Source: Ceratobasidium sp. AG-K
Taxonomy: Eukaryota; Basidiomycota; Agaricomycetes; Cantharellales; Ceratobasidiaceae
DNA length: 64,000 nt
Direction: 5' to 3'
Assembly (NCBI GenBank): GCA_037039685.1
Contig: JAWNGF010000001.1
Coordinates: 4,216,001-4,280,000 of the forward strand
Below, one piece after another: positions 37,023 through 47,770 of this stretch. The position numbers and the translations under genes are program-made. Under the pieces are notes generated by a model. It was not told the origin of the DNA, made no database searches, and saw nothing but the letters and a program-made list of their open reading frames with translations. Within the stretch, counting starts at the first letter, position 1; each line of letters begins with the position of its first letter.

Positions 37023-38027
37023 CTAAACATCTGCAGTAGCCCCGTTGTAATAATGAATGGTCTGGTCGGCGCACCCGGAGGGAGTGTTATACGCATATGG
37101 GCCCAGGTTCACATACAGAACTTGGCCTTCAACTGCATCCGTACAAGCTAACCAAGCTGCATTATTGGGCCGGGTTATCCCATCAATGGTCCTAAGTATG
37201 ATTATGTGTAAGACTGTGTACTGCACGCGACATGTCATTTTACTCACCACACCAACGCATCACCGCTCCACGCAAATGTACCACTAGTCGTACTGCTTGT
37301 CTGCCATGAGACCTTGAGTTTGACAATGGTGCTATCCGCACGTGTCTCGACGTTCGCATACAGGAGCGCCCCGCTCGGCGTAATCTGCGTCAGTTTGCCG
37401 TTTGTAATGGCAAATTGGCCTATGATCCCGGGTCTGAGTTAGTCCAAACAGATTTGCGCTTGGTAAAACGTAGAAACGGGGCGCACCAGCTTTGGACGCA
37501 TCAGCGAGGACAGCATCCGTAGCAGTGCCCGGGACATAGGACTGCAGGTATTTATGGAAATTTGGAGCAGCAACGGCGCGAATCCAGAGGTAGTTTGGCA
37601 AAAGGGTGGGCCCAACTGTCCCCCCACCAGCAACAGTCGTGCTGGCCTTTGTGGTAGTCGGCACGGTCGCCGATGTCGTCTTGGTTGTTGCCGTTGTGGT
37701 TACTGGGGACGATGTTGCTGTATTCGGGCCACCGGGTAGACACTGAGAATACCAATCTAAAAACGGATGGACTGAGTAATCGGCAACTGAACCCCCAATT
37801 CTATTCCTTACCATTGATTTTGGTGCAGGTTGCGCCAGTAGTACAGACAGTAGCACCGTCCATCCGTTGCCGCCACACTATGTATGCGCAAGGATTACTT
37901 AAATTAAGCCCACTCTTTACACTCAAGTATGACAGTAATCACTCACCTGACCATACAGTCCCGCGGTAGATTGAGCGAAGGTGCTGGATGCGAGAAGCGC
38001 TATAGTCAAGACAGCAGTCCCGAACAT
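37023..38027 (-). CDS. Secreted CBM1 protein with uncharacterised C-terminal domain
   Basis: The start at 38027 reads MFGTAVLTIALLASSTFA, a signal peptide, and cleavage leaves QSTAGLYGQCGGNGWTGA. Together with TVCTTGATCTKINDWYSQCL this is a complete family 1 cellulose-binding module with its four cysteines and aromatic face residues. A Thr/Ser linker (SSPVTTTATTKTTSATVPTT) follows, then a domain of about 150 residues: LLPNYLWIRAVAAPNFHKYL, GQFAITNGKLTQITPSGALL, NNAAWLACTDAVEGQVLYVN and GPYAYNTPSGCADQTIHYYN, ending GATADV with TAG at 37023-37025. I do not recognise a catalytic motif in the C-terminal domain; similar beta-rich modules occur in basidiomycete secretomes as I recall them, but I cannot name a function. 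Three or four introns. Confidence 0.82.
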
Positions 38028-38080
38028 ACTTACAACGTTACGAGGAGTCAAGGATGCCAAGCAAAACGAGTGGACGTGAT

Positions 38081-38090
38081 GCTTTTTATA
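38081..38090 (-). promoter_or_regulatory. TATA box of the CBM1 gene
   Basis: TATAAAAAGC on the minus strand lies about 55 bases upstream of the start codon at 38027, the same spacing as at the AA9 gene. Confidence 0.5.
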
Positions 38091-38324
38091 CACACCGATG
38101 ATGGAAGTGTTGCGGTATTACTCTGGCTGCTGGAGTACATTCGAAGCCAAGTTTTGCCGAAACGTCCAACGTCGACAAAACCTCGGTAGTGGAATCTATG
38201 CGTCAGGAAGAATACCGGAAGCCGCCATGGCGCTCTCACGACACGTGAATCGTTCCGCCGACAACCAACAGACAGTGTAATCGGGGGATCATGAAATAAA
38301 CCGGACGATGGGAAAGTGCCCAGT

Positions 38325-39561
38325 TTATTGTTCTATTGAATCATTTACTGTCATTCGCTTGTCTAGTGCCCTAGCTAACTCTGCTGCACGGGTCTCGCAG
38401 TCCTATATGTAATCCCTCTGAGTACATGCCAATACCGAAAAACAGACCACGCACTTTTATCAAAGTCTTCAAATATCCCGCATTGAAATCCTTACTGGCA
38501 CTTAACCAAGAGTTCAGTAGAAGTGGGTTTGACGATGGGTCCCTTGCGGAATCTGGGCACGAGAAAATCAACGAGAAACGCGTTGGAACACTAAGCTCCT
38601 CCGATGTGGTTGCATCAAGAAAATAGACGGGAGGAAGCTGTGACTATTGAAAATATGTTCTAAAACTTGGTCCGTGTACGCACGCACCATATTGTATGTA
38701 ATGCAGACGGGTAAAGCATCTCTATTGTTTAGAGGCTCGCCGTCATCCCAGTAATCAGGCAACTCAAAGTCACCAGCGCCCGACCTGCCGCCAGCTGAAC
38801 TTTATAATTAAAATGCAATTGATGCACCTTATGAACCACGAACCAGATTGATACTTTGACTTGACGGCACTACCAAAAGCATCCCCTCCTTTCGTGACTC
38901 GGTCTGAATCGCGAGCGCGAAACGAGACTGGATTGGTCCTAAAATACTTGATTAAATCGCGCTAGCATGCATTTTATTATCTACCTTGGTATACGAAGAT
39001 CCCATAGGGCTCCCCGTATGGCCATCCAGAGCACATCCACGAGATTACCATCATCCGACACTACGAGGGAATCGACATGGACCAACCAGGACTTGTGACC
39101 GGGAACCATCGTGTACTGAGAATTGGGGACTAGATAAGGCGTAAGTCCTGTTGCGCACTGGTTCGAGTATTCAAGAGACAAATCATCTATTGCCTGGCCG
39201 GAAAGATGCGGGTGGGATCCAGGTGTGCTATAACTGCAATTAAGACCATGATATTCCACCGAGGACTAGCCAGCACATACCAGGTAACCGATACCTCGAG
39301 CCTACCGCCATCGCGTCCACTCGCACCTGTGTACCTCGTCTCATTATTCTCAATTTCGAGCTTTATCGCAGTCCAGACTTCAGTTCCTCCTACACGCGCT
39401 CGAGCGCTCCCATTGGTTGTAGGCGACACGCCAAGTTCCAATGAAATGGGACGATACGTTAGTAAAGACCGGCCATCTCCCCGAAGTCGACTCGAGTCCG
39501 AGGTAGTTTCTAGAATGGCTGTTCTGATGTAGGCTATTTCAGCTTTAGACACCGAGGGCAT
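38325..39561 (-). CDS. RRP42: Exosome core subunit RRP42 (EXOSC7-like)
   Basis: This is an RNase PH-like, non-catalytic ring subunit of the RNA exosome. The start at 39561 reads MPSVSKAEIAYIRTAI, then RLRGDGRSLLTYRPISLELG, NGSARARVGGTEVWTAIKLE and SGRDGGRLEVSVT. After an intron the family core SGQAIDDLSLEYSNQCATGL, YLVPNSQYTMVPGHKSWLVH and DGNLVDVLWMAIRGALWDLR appears. Further exons give DFELPDYWDDGEPLNNRDAL, PVCITYNM, SQLPPVYFLDATTSEELSVP and GYLKTLIK, and the last exon supplies CETRAAELARALDKRMTVND, ending SIEQ and TAA at 38325-38327. The final exon is only found by using a donor GTGCGT and acceptor ATATAG; otherwise the frame would end at 38371. Seven or so introns. Confidence 0.9.
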
Positions 39562-39666
39562 GTTGTATGGTGGAAGAGTACGCTAAGCGCTCCAGATCTG
39601 GTCAAGTGGAAATTTCCTTTGGAGCTTCATTAGGAAACATATTACGTCATTATGCCGCCAGCTCAA

Positions 39667-39747
39667 GGCCGCCTGGCGAAATGGTATCGCGTCTGACTAC
39701 GACTCGTATTCATCAGGAGATTGCAGGTTCGAGCCCTGCGGTGGTCA
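39667..39747 (+). tRNA. tRNA-Arg(ACG), copy 1, with 9-base intron
   Basis: The 81 bases fold as a complete tRNA. The acceptor GGCCGCC pairs with GGTGGTC (two G-U/U-G pairs), followed by discriminator A. The D arm is GCG-CGC, the anticodon stem TCTGA pairs with TCAGG, and the T arm is GCAGG-TTCGAGC-CCTGC. The anticodon loop is C-T-A-C-G-A plus A, with a 9-base intron (39703-39711) at the canonical site after base 37. The anticodon ACG (39699-39701) decodes CGU and, after A34-to-inosine editing, CGC/CGA. A TTTTT pol III terminator follows at once. Confidence 0.88.
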
Positions 39748-39889
39748 TTTTTGCCGATCTAACGCTTCCATGTTTACTTTCATTTTTGTTACAACGCAGA
39801 ATGAGCTGCAAAAGTACAGTCGATTCGAAACCGTATACACTGAAGAAACCTGGGTACAAGATACGCATATATAATTCCGACTGATCGAA

Positions 39890-41574
39890 TCACCATTCAT
39901 TGGGGGGGTCTACTTTCTGGATGCTTTCGCTATCCTCTTGCTTCTTTTCACTAGCCTCCATGCTGCCTAGTTCGATCTCGTGCTGAGTTACCACAGATAT
40001 GTGTACTTCGACGTCCTTTTCTTTCTGTGGATCGGGGAGACCAAACAGCCTTCGCCACGAATGATTCCTCCCCGGCGACACTCTTGCATGCTGTTCCATC
40101 GAGGGATTGGACTGAGCCTCCATAGGGGACCGAGGGAACGAAGTCGACGATGACGAAGGTTGTTCCAGGGCCATTTCTTGACGTGCAGCCTCCAGTGCCT
40201 TGGATGATACCGACGGACTATGCATAGAAGGTCGAGGAACATGATCTGCCGGCATAATAAACACGACGTGCGAACTTGCTGTGGCTGGCGTCGGGAGAGG
40301 TGGCTCAACCCCTGGTTTGGAATGCGAGGGTGCAGATTGTTGAGCGGGAACCCGGATGGTCTGAGGAGGGGTGGTATTCCCTGAAGGGCTCGTTACCCAG
40401 AACAGAACGATAGCGTTGAGAGTAACCTACGAAGCAGGTAGGTGAGATTAACAAGTTGGCTGCAAGGGAAAGACCTACATCCGTTCCGCAACTCCCGAGG
40501 CAGACCCAGCCCAGCTCATCACGAAGGACAGTCAATACGGTAATATTGACAATAGAAGTGATGAGAGCTGCTCCCGCCGCCCTATCCAAATAATAGATTC
40601 AGTCACAGTCTAGCAAAGATCCCAAATACACACCACAAAGTCCGCCGAGCCACTGCACGCATTCGCGGACTAGTAAACTTGATACGTAACAGCGGCCACA
40701 GGAACATCCCATTGAGGAAGATCTACTATCATGGTTATCGCCTGCAAGTCTAGCGATGCAAATCACTCACGTTGATGCTCAGGTCATAAGCCAGAAGCGA
40801 GATGGAGCTTGACGGGAACAGGGTCGTATCAGTCCACGGGACACGCATATATCACGGTATACATACGAGAATGGTTTCAGACCAATCACACAAGACCCAT
40901 CCGTACGAAAGTAGGCGATTCGCCCCACGATCATGATAATCGGGATAGCAAAGAACTTGCCATCGAGGTTAGTGCGGCCACCTCCGCCTCGAGGAACAAG
41001 CTTACTGGCAACATGACAAACAAGCATGTCAAATACACGGGGGACTTTAAACGTGGCTGAGAACCTCCCCAAACCGCCCTAACCTACGCGGCGAACATTT
41101 ATGTAAGTATTCAAGTACATTCGCGTAAGAACATGCGTACCTTTTCAATCAAGAAACAATAAATGAGAAGTTTGCTAATATCGTACAACCAAATACACAA
41201 AAAGATGCCCGCTGAACACGCATTGATGGTAGTCGACATTCCGACTCCGTGAATGAGGATACCGGCTGTAGATTCATCAGCAGATATCCCGTTTGGGTGC
41301 AATCGACTTACCGCTGACTACGAATAACCAAGAGTCCAAAAGGACGAGGATCACGCACCACCGCGCCCATGAGATGGATTTGAGGTCCGATAGCGACCTG
41401 ACTCGAGCCAGGTTGATGCAACGCGCGAGGCAGTAGGTGATGATCGAAGATCCAAGTAGGTGTATCGTGGCCGAGAGAATCCGCATACCTACAAGATATT
41501 AGTGAATACACTCGTCGGATCGACGGTTCCTTACCACTGTCGGGAAAGACTGTGTGATCAAAAGAGTGGGTCAT
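39890..41574 (-). CDS. Multi-pass membrane protein, paralogue A
   Basis: The start is best placed at 41574 (MTHSFDHTVFPDSG), after which an intron leads to MRILSATIHLLGSSIITYCL. Hydrophobic segments follow: WARWCVILVLLDSWLFVVSG, AGILIHGVGMSTTINACSAG, IFLCIWLYDISKLLIYCFLI, FFAIPIIMIVGRIAYF and TLNAIVLFWVTSP, giving about seven helices. The soluble tail is Ser/Pro-rich and ends with a conserved patch, KEKDVEVHISVVTQHEIELG, then VDPPNEW and TGA at 39890-39892. It is a clear paralogue of the gene at 57375-59200. I do not recognise a characterised family; the seven-helix layout with a cytoplasmic tail could fit a receptor-like or transporter-like protein, but nothing in the sequence proves it. Several introns are shared in position with the paralogue. 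Confidence 0.82.
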
Positions 41575-42638
41575 GTCTGAAACCGACGGACGTGCGGGAG
41601 AAAAAAAGGAAAACGACGATGGACCTGGACTTTGTGGGCAGATATAAACACGCGCTGACGATCGCAAAAGGGTGTGCTGGGTCAAAGTGGCGTGCAAGTT
41701 GAGACAGAGACAAGACCCGTTCGGGCATAGGATCAAGCTGTGACGCTGGTGGAACCAACGCATATAGTCGAGGTGCCTGTGGGACGATAAAGACTCTGGA
41801 AAATCAGATGCGGATATCGCATACAGTTTCGTGGCGCTATTGCGGCGCTGCATCCCATCGGCATTGACATATTGCAAGGTTAACCGGTCTTGGTGAAGCA
41901 ACGCGCCACGCAAATCTTCTATTCACAGATGTCTAGGATAGGCGAGTCCAATTAATGGTCACGCTGGGAGGCCGCCCAATTGATCTGTGTCATACGATCG
42001 ACCGCCGCTCAAAGAGGACAAGGCTACTGTAAGAATTGCCTGTTCAAGACGCGAGATCCGACGTCAGGGTTTCGGCGATTTATAGATAAATCCGTCGGCA
42101 TACATTCACTGATTTCAGCGCGTGGTATTATGTCACTCGCTAGGCAGCGGGAAAATATATACTAGGTATTCAGACTTTGATCCGAGGCACGAGCGCACCC
42201 TCAAAGTTTGCCCACGGCTGGCAAACCTAAACACGGGGCGGGTCTTGGGCTTCTTTGCGCAGAGTAAGCCTAGCCCCAGTTTCAATCTTCCGTTGGGGAA
42301 CATGAAGGTTTCATGGGCATCAGCGACAATATTCATGCGAAAGAATACGTCGGATAGAACCATAAAGATCCAAGTCTTGCACGCCACGCGGTACTCGTGT
42401 GGCCTACCGCAGGCAAGTATGACCGCAAGATGCAAAAGATAAGATCTGTCAGTTTTCATGGGAACAAATTCAACATTCACTCGGTCATTGAACATTCATC
42501 ATTCATTTGAACACCATCACGTGGTAACCTGATATAGCAACCCTCCGGCCGCATGAATTGTTTCAGCATCTCGAAGACGCCTCGCCTGCGATTTGATCTC
42601 AGCCTGCAGCGTGTCGTCATGCACGAGCACCATCGCAA
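41575..42638. other. Intergenic: promoter of paralogue A and upstream DNA
   Basis: The minus-strand frame of the first exon stays open upstream to 41913 without family resemblance and is probably 5' UTR. Overlapping open frames of 106 (plus, 42122-42442) and 120 codons (minus, 42133-42495) have no motif; at most one could be a small unknown gene. Confidence 0.3.
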
Positions 42639-42719
42639 GGCCGCCTGGCGAAATGGTATCGCGTCTGACTACGACTCGTATTCATCAGGAGATTGCAGGT
42701 TCGAGCCCTGCGGTGGTCA
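42639..42719 (+). tRNA. tRNA-Arg(ACG), copy 2, with 9-base intron
   Basis: All 81 bases, including the intron (42675-42683), are identical to copy 1 at 39667, and a TTTTT terminator follows. The flanking DNA differs from copy 1 except for a short CAAGG just upstream. It is divergent to membrane-protein paralogue A, whose start lies about 1.06 kb away. Confidence 0.88.
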
Positions 42720-42937
42720 TTTTTATTGCTTTGCGCCGGCGATGACGCTTGATTTTGAAATTTATTTTTGCAAGTGTGCGCTTGACCACCACCTCGCTAT
42801 ATTGTACTGTTCATCAGAAAATATAGGTTGTTCACGAGGACACACGGGTAATAGTTGATACCGCCTCGTGGTGCGAGTCCTATCCTGGAAACCCTTCACC
42901 TGGCGTCTAACTTGTGTCCGACAGTCATTTGACCGGT

Positions 42938-43777
42938 ATGCCTCACAAACGTGCCAAACGGTCCGTCCGCGAGGCTGAAAAGAAAAACCGGTGAGCAGCT
43001 CGGTTCCTCTTGGATCCCAAAAGGTTTGATGCGGGCATTGGTGTCAACCGCCAGCTCAATGAGGATGGGAAATTTGGGTGGTGGCAGGTTCTGCGCGCGA
43101 ACTAGAGTCTCGCGCGAAATTCTAATCCACACGTTTCTATGCAACTATGGAATTCTCATCCTCATTTCATGGTGGAATTTTTGATATAGATATTGGGTTG
43201 ATATTAGGAATCGGATGTATGCAGGAACATTTCTGATCGCATTACAGGCAAACAGATTTAGCACCGACCCCGTTGGCGTCTGAACCGATACCTAAAGGCG
43301 TGGCGCGGGTGCTCGGGGCCGAGAGCGTGCGTGCGGCGTACCGGCAAAGACAGCAAGAAGAACAGGACAAAAAGACTGGAAAAGAGCACAAGGTGTCGCT
43401 GCTTCCCGGTGAAAGTTTACGTGAATTCAACCGGTGCGGGATGTGTTTTAGGCTGGTGATTTGACTGATGTATCCGCAGACGGGTGGAAGATGCGCATCG
43501 ACCTGTTGTCAGAGCCGCGATGAAACGACGCGAGGGGAAACCGGGGGATAGGAAGCGAAAGCGGGGCCAGGATGAACCTGAAGAGAAAGTGGAGGAGAGG
43601 CCGGTCAAGGAGTTTGAGACATACTCGTCGAGTGCGCCCAAGCGACTGAACGAGGTGGCAATGGCACCACCAGTGCTGAAAAAGCCCAAGTCAATGGCGC
43701 AAAAGGTGATGCTGGAACGGGAGCGGGAGCGTGCAGTGGAAATGTACCGGGCGTTAAAGAAGAATAGGAGCGAATAG
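42938..43777 (+). CDS. CCDC137-like basic nucleolar-type protein
   Basis: The spliced product is about 175 residues and strongly basic. It starts MPHKRAKRSVREAEKKNR; a long intron of about 265 bases (from 42991) leads to QTDLAPTPLASEPIPKGVAR, then VRAAYRQRQQEEQDKKTGKE, KVSLLPGESLREFNRRVEDA, HRPVVRAAMKRREG and PKRLNEVAMAPPVLKKPKSM, ending RALKKNRSE with TAG at 43775-43777. The order PGES-x4-F-x-RR-x-E, a KKxRK-rich middle, and an L-N-E-V-x3-PP-x-L-x2-P segment parallels animal CCDC137, a nucleolar/chromosome-periphery protein. I infer a nuclear role, perhaps in ribosome biogenesis; no enzyme motif is present. The next gene starts only about 70 bases downstream. Confidence 0.7.
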
Positions 43778-43847
43778 AGTTTGGACCCTGAAACACGTCG
43801 GATTGATGAGTTCCGTGGGAGGTCCTTGTCTGTTGTTTCCTTCGACG

Positions 43848-46116
43848 ATGGCGAGCACACCTGTGGTTACGCTGCCTGGGCTGGCGTCGTTTGACCGACG
43901 AGCGTCGCCGCGATCGAGACAGTCATCGCGGGCGAATAGCAGTGAGCGGCGGCATTTTCGGCCGTACCCCGAGAGCAACACGCGCACTGTCCCCCTCGAC
44001 CAGTCCCGCAAGCGCCGTGCGCCTGACCAAGACCCCGACGGCGACGTGGGGATGCACAGCGACCGGTGGGTGCATAGTCGGTTGATTGTATTTTGCTAAT
44101 CTAAGTAGAGAGCAAGATGGCGACGACGAATCGAGTGGGTCGTCTCCACCCCCCGTGAAGCAGGAGCAAGTGTCCGACGTCGAGCAGTCGCCGTCGCCGC
44201 CGCCCACACCCGGTAGCCGGCCAGTGCGGTATGCCCTGCCTCCGCCTCAGCCACAGTTTGCACCAACCCCCCCTGCCAGTGCCCGCCGCGTGTCGCCGCC
44301 GCACATTTCGCTGCCGACACTGCACAATTCGCACGTGACGCTGCCGCCGCTGCACCTTCCCCCGCCCGAACCGTACCAGGAGCCGTTGCTCGCCCGCAAG
44401 CGCCGCCGGGTCACGATCAGCGGTGTGGCGGGCAGCCATGGGGTGGCCCCGAGGCCTCTGCACCGCACCGTGCTCGAGCGGGCAGGGAGCGGATACCAGC
44501 CCCCTGCGCCTGGGACGACGCCAGCGACGCCGACGGTGGGTGGGATGGTGTCGCCTGTAGTGACGCCTGGCTTCAACCTGAATTCGCCTGGTGCGATCAG
44601 CCAGGTGCGCGACACGATTGCCATCCGCATGGAGCAAAAGGCCTCATTGAGCAGCGAAAAAACGGAGGTGCTGCGGTCAGCGTCGCCCGTCCGGCCCGCC
44701 AATCTCCTCTCCCCGCCTCTCCTCAACCAGCACCCACAACCCTCACCGAGCCCCCCGCACCGACCCAGACGCTGGCCAATCGACGCGGCCGAGGGTCCAA
44801 GCTCACGATCCACACGCCCAACACATCCGTGTCGAGTGTCGGAAACGCTGGACTGGCTGACCCCGCACCCAGACTCGGTAAGTCCACGCACATCACACGT
44901 GAATCTGCAACTCAATCCAACAGGTGTCCATGTCGAGGCCGCCATCCGCAGCGCTCCCCCCGGCGTCACCCGCTTTGACCCCGCCAGCATCCGCCGTCCC
45001 CAGCCACCCCCGCAACACCGTCCGGCCCCCAAGGAACACTCGGTGTCCATTCGCAGGATGCACGCCAATAGCACTGCTGCCCCGCCTGCTCCGCTTGCGA
45101 TTGTTGCGCCTGGTCAACCGTTGACGCTCAATGCCCCCGCCCCGCCCTCGTCGTACATTGCCACCCCAACGCGCACGCAATTCCCAGCCCGCACCCCACG
45201 CACCGCACACCCCTCGCACCCATACCGCCCCCCACCCCCACCTGGTAGTCCTCCCGTCTCTCGCGACATGTTCATGGCGTTTTATGATGCCTATGCCGAG
45301 GCCCATGCTTTGCGCGCTCGCTTGGATGCGGTGGAGAAGGATGTCGATCGTAGGGTTGAGATGGCCGTGCGTGAGATGAGGGAGGAGATTCGCATCTTGC
45401 GCGACGAGATTCGGAGGGTGCACGAGCATGCGTATCGGGGAGAGCATCGAGGTCCCGAGCCCCTTCGAGAGCGGGCCGAAACGCACAGAGAGCGAGCAGA
45501 CACACATCGTGAACGAGCAGATACACACCGAGAGCGCGAATGGGAGCACCCCGGCCGTATGGGCCTGCGGAGCGGCTCAGTCAGCGTGAGCCAGTCCCCG
45601 ATGCAACTCGACAAGCGTCCGCTCCCGCCCATTACCGAAAAATCCGGCGAGGCGCTGTTTGTCGGTCGTCTGCCTGGCCCAGGCGATCGTCTTCCCCCTC
45701 CTCCGGGTGAGCGCATTCCGGGACCTGGGGAGAGGGTTCCTGGGCCCGGAGAGCGTCCGTCGGGCCCTGAGCGTCACCCGCCGAGCCATTTGCAGGGTGG
45801 ACCTGGAGAGCGCCATCCGGTTGAGCGCTTGCCTGGGCCTGGTGATCGTCTACCTGGACCTAGCGACCGCCTCCCGGGACCAAGTGACCGCCTTCCGGGA
45901 CCCGGCGACCGCCCTGGACCAAGCCACGGACCCGGTCCTGAACGACTCCACCTCCACCCGCCCCGCTCGGCGCTCCGCAAGTCCCCCAGCGGTCGGATCC
46001 CGAGCTCGCGTAGCCCCCCGAGTCGGCCACCGAGCGTCGGCGTCGAGGGCCGCGCGCGCGGGAAGGCTCGAGTCAGGACCCGCTCGCCCGGCGGGAACAA
46101 GTCGGGTTCGGCGTGA
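43848..46116 (+). CDS. Proline-rich, repeat-bearing disordered protein
   Basis: The product has about 740 residues in two exons. Exon 1 starts MASTPVVTLPGLASFDRRAS and ends MHSDR; a 43-base intron (44066-44108) restores the frame at EQDGDDESSGSSPPP. An upstream in-frame ATG at 43806-43808 is an alternative start. The sequence is dominated by Pro, Arg, Ser and Gly: a KRRR basic patch (LLARKRRRVTISG), a short predicted coiled coil (RLDAVEKDVDRRVEMAVREM) near 45330, a THRERAD heptad repeat at about 45477-45540 and a GPGDRLP repeat at 45670-45930. It ends ARVRTRSPGGNKSGSA with TGA at 46114-46116. No known domain is recognised; the basic patch and RS-like end suggest a nuclear protein. GC content is clearly higher than in neighbouring genes. 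Confidence 0.75.
45477..45540 (+). repeat. Short tandem repeat encoding THRERAD units
   Basis: About three 21-base units encode E/D-THRERAD-type heptads in the proline-rich protein gene (reading THRERADTHRERADTHRERE). Confidence 0.7.
45670..45935 (+). repeat. Degenerate tandem repeat encoding GPGDRLP/GPGER units
   Basis: About ten imperfect units of 21-27 bases encode variants of G-P-G/S-D/E-R-L/V/I-P (for example LPGPGDRLPGPSDRLPG). Unit drift and the in-frame length suggest slippage under coding constraint. Confidence 0.75.
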
Positions 46117-46470
46117 TCTCCGGCTTGTTGTTTACCACCGTCTATTATTTGTCAACCACTCTCCCAGCCGATTATTTGTCAACACCCCTGTCGATTACCC
46201 GTCTCTCCCGATGACTCGTATACTCGACCTCATGCAAGATCTTGGTTCCTCAAAAAGAAAAAACTAAAATTATACAAACACAGACACTCGCTCTTCGTTC
46301 AGTCGCTCCTTTTTTCATGATTTTTCCGTCTCCCACCTCGAATTATCCTGGCCGTCTGATTTGTGTCCCTGGCCTTCTTGGCCTGTCCCTATCCCCCAAT
46401 ATCCCTCCAACCCGTTCAATACCCGTCCTAGTCCACCCAATATTCACCCCGGGCTCCGATTATCCCGTTC

Positions 46471-46620
46471 GGCCATCTAGCCAACCCGATCCTCATCCAA
46501 CGGCCATCTAGCCAATTCCGACTCTCCATGGGCCATTCAGCCAATCCCAACTCCCCACAGGCCATTTCAGCCAATCTCAATCCAGTCACCGGCCATTAGC
46601 CAACCCAATCACTGTCTCCA
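46471..46620. repeat. Five-unit, about 30-base tandem repeat (GGCCATYTAGCCAAT)
   Basis: GGCCAT...AGCCAA units start at 46471, 46502, 46531, 46560 and 46591, spaced 31, 29, 29 and 31 bases. The core is well kept (GGCCAT, 1-5 bases, AGCCAA) while the spacers are C/T-rich and variable. Each core contains GGC/GCC half-palindromes. Non-coding, downstream of the proline-rich gene. Confidence 0.75.
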
Positions 46621-47729
46621 GGTGGGAGATGTGTATCCGTACTCGACTCTGTACCATAGCCCCGCTTTGTCCCTTGAACGCTGTCAATTCCTTTTTGGTT
46701 TCTCTTTCCGGGTCTCGTGTCTGTGGTCCTCGTGTCCGTGCGCGCGTATATCGTGCTTGCGTCTGTCCTTGTGCCTGTGTGTGTCCCGAGTCTGAGCCTA
46801 TGTGTCCCGTCTGAGCTTATGGTGTCCTCGGGGGGTGCATACCCCACGCGGACATGTTTCTCTCGTTTGCTCTCTTTTTTTGATTCCTGGGCTGTACGGT
46901 GAACGCTCGTTTTTGCTTTGCAATCTATGTGATGATACCCAAGTCCGATCGAGAGTTCAGTTGCCGAGTGACGCAGGTGGAGGTGGAGGCAAGGTCCGCC
47001 ACAGTTGCGCGGCTTACAAATGTGTGCGTCATCGCGTCCATATCTTATGGATGAGTACGCCGCTACACGCCGTACCTTATAAATGAGCGCGCGATGGCAT
47101 CCTATTTCGGTTGATTACGCACGATCGAATAGTCATTCAGGTTACAGATCCATTTTACCCTCGGTCGATCGGTCCCGGTGCCTCGAACGGTCCGGTCACA
47201 AGTGACCGCTGCCCCGAGTGCCTTCGCGCGCAAGGCTGTCGCTGTAATATTAACCGTGTAAGGTATAGCAGCCCGGGGATGAACGTTCATGAGGGAGTAT
47301 ATTAACTCTTGTAGCCTCGTTTGTCATCCTATGATGCCCAGGTGTTGGGGTCCAGGACAAACTCGATCATAGCTCTTGGCGTCAAGCCTGCATCCAAGAC
47401 TGAAGATCGACGCCTGTATAAATCACGCACCCGCCCAGAGTATACAGTTTATAAAAAGCACTTGGCCTCGCCGTTGGGGCGCATGGAAAACTATAATCGG
47501 TCTTGGTCGTTACTATGTTAGTCGCTGTATCAGAACAACCAAGAGATGTACTACCAATAATTTCTCGGCCCTCACCGCCCCGTAGGCTGAATGCGCCTGC
47601 TGCGCTCCCGCCTCGAATTCATCTCTTCGTTTTTTCGTCAGTCTGCTCGAATAAGCGGCGCGGGCCGAGCCTGGGCATACACACTGGGCAATGGATGCTA
47701 AGTTTCCTCAAAGGCGATGCGTGAAAATG

Positions 47730-47737
47730 TATAAAAC
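47730..47737 (+). promoter_or_regulatory. TATA box of the second Zn2Cys6 gene
   Basis: TATAAAAC lies about 40 bases upstream of the ATG at 47771. Confidence 0.45.
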
Positions 47738-47770
47738 AAGAGGAAGGCGTACAGTCAGCATACAGACACA

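Larger units (their letters stand above)
46117..47770. other. Intergenic stretch of 1.65 kb
   Basis: This begins with pyrimidine-rich 3' flank of the proline-rich gene, carries the five-unit GGCCAT repeat (listed separately), and ends with the promoter of the next Zn2Cys6 gene. Short open frames on both strands have no motif. Confidence 0.4.

Noticed and set aside
42133..42495. 120-codon minus-strand frame, possible small gene
   Set aside because: A plus-strand frame of 106 codons overlaps it, neither has a motif, and the spacer belongs to the duplicated module's upstream DNA.
44101..45074. Long minus-strand frames (178-275 codons) opposite the proline-rich gene
   Set aside because: High GC and Pro/Arg codons on the plus strand create few stops on the other strand; these are shadows.
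46471..46620. CRISPR-like array
   Set aside because: Only five degenerate units with a short core and variable C/T-rich spacers in a eukaryotic genome; no Cas genes.
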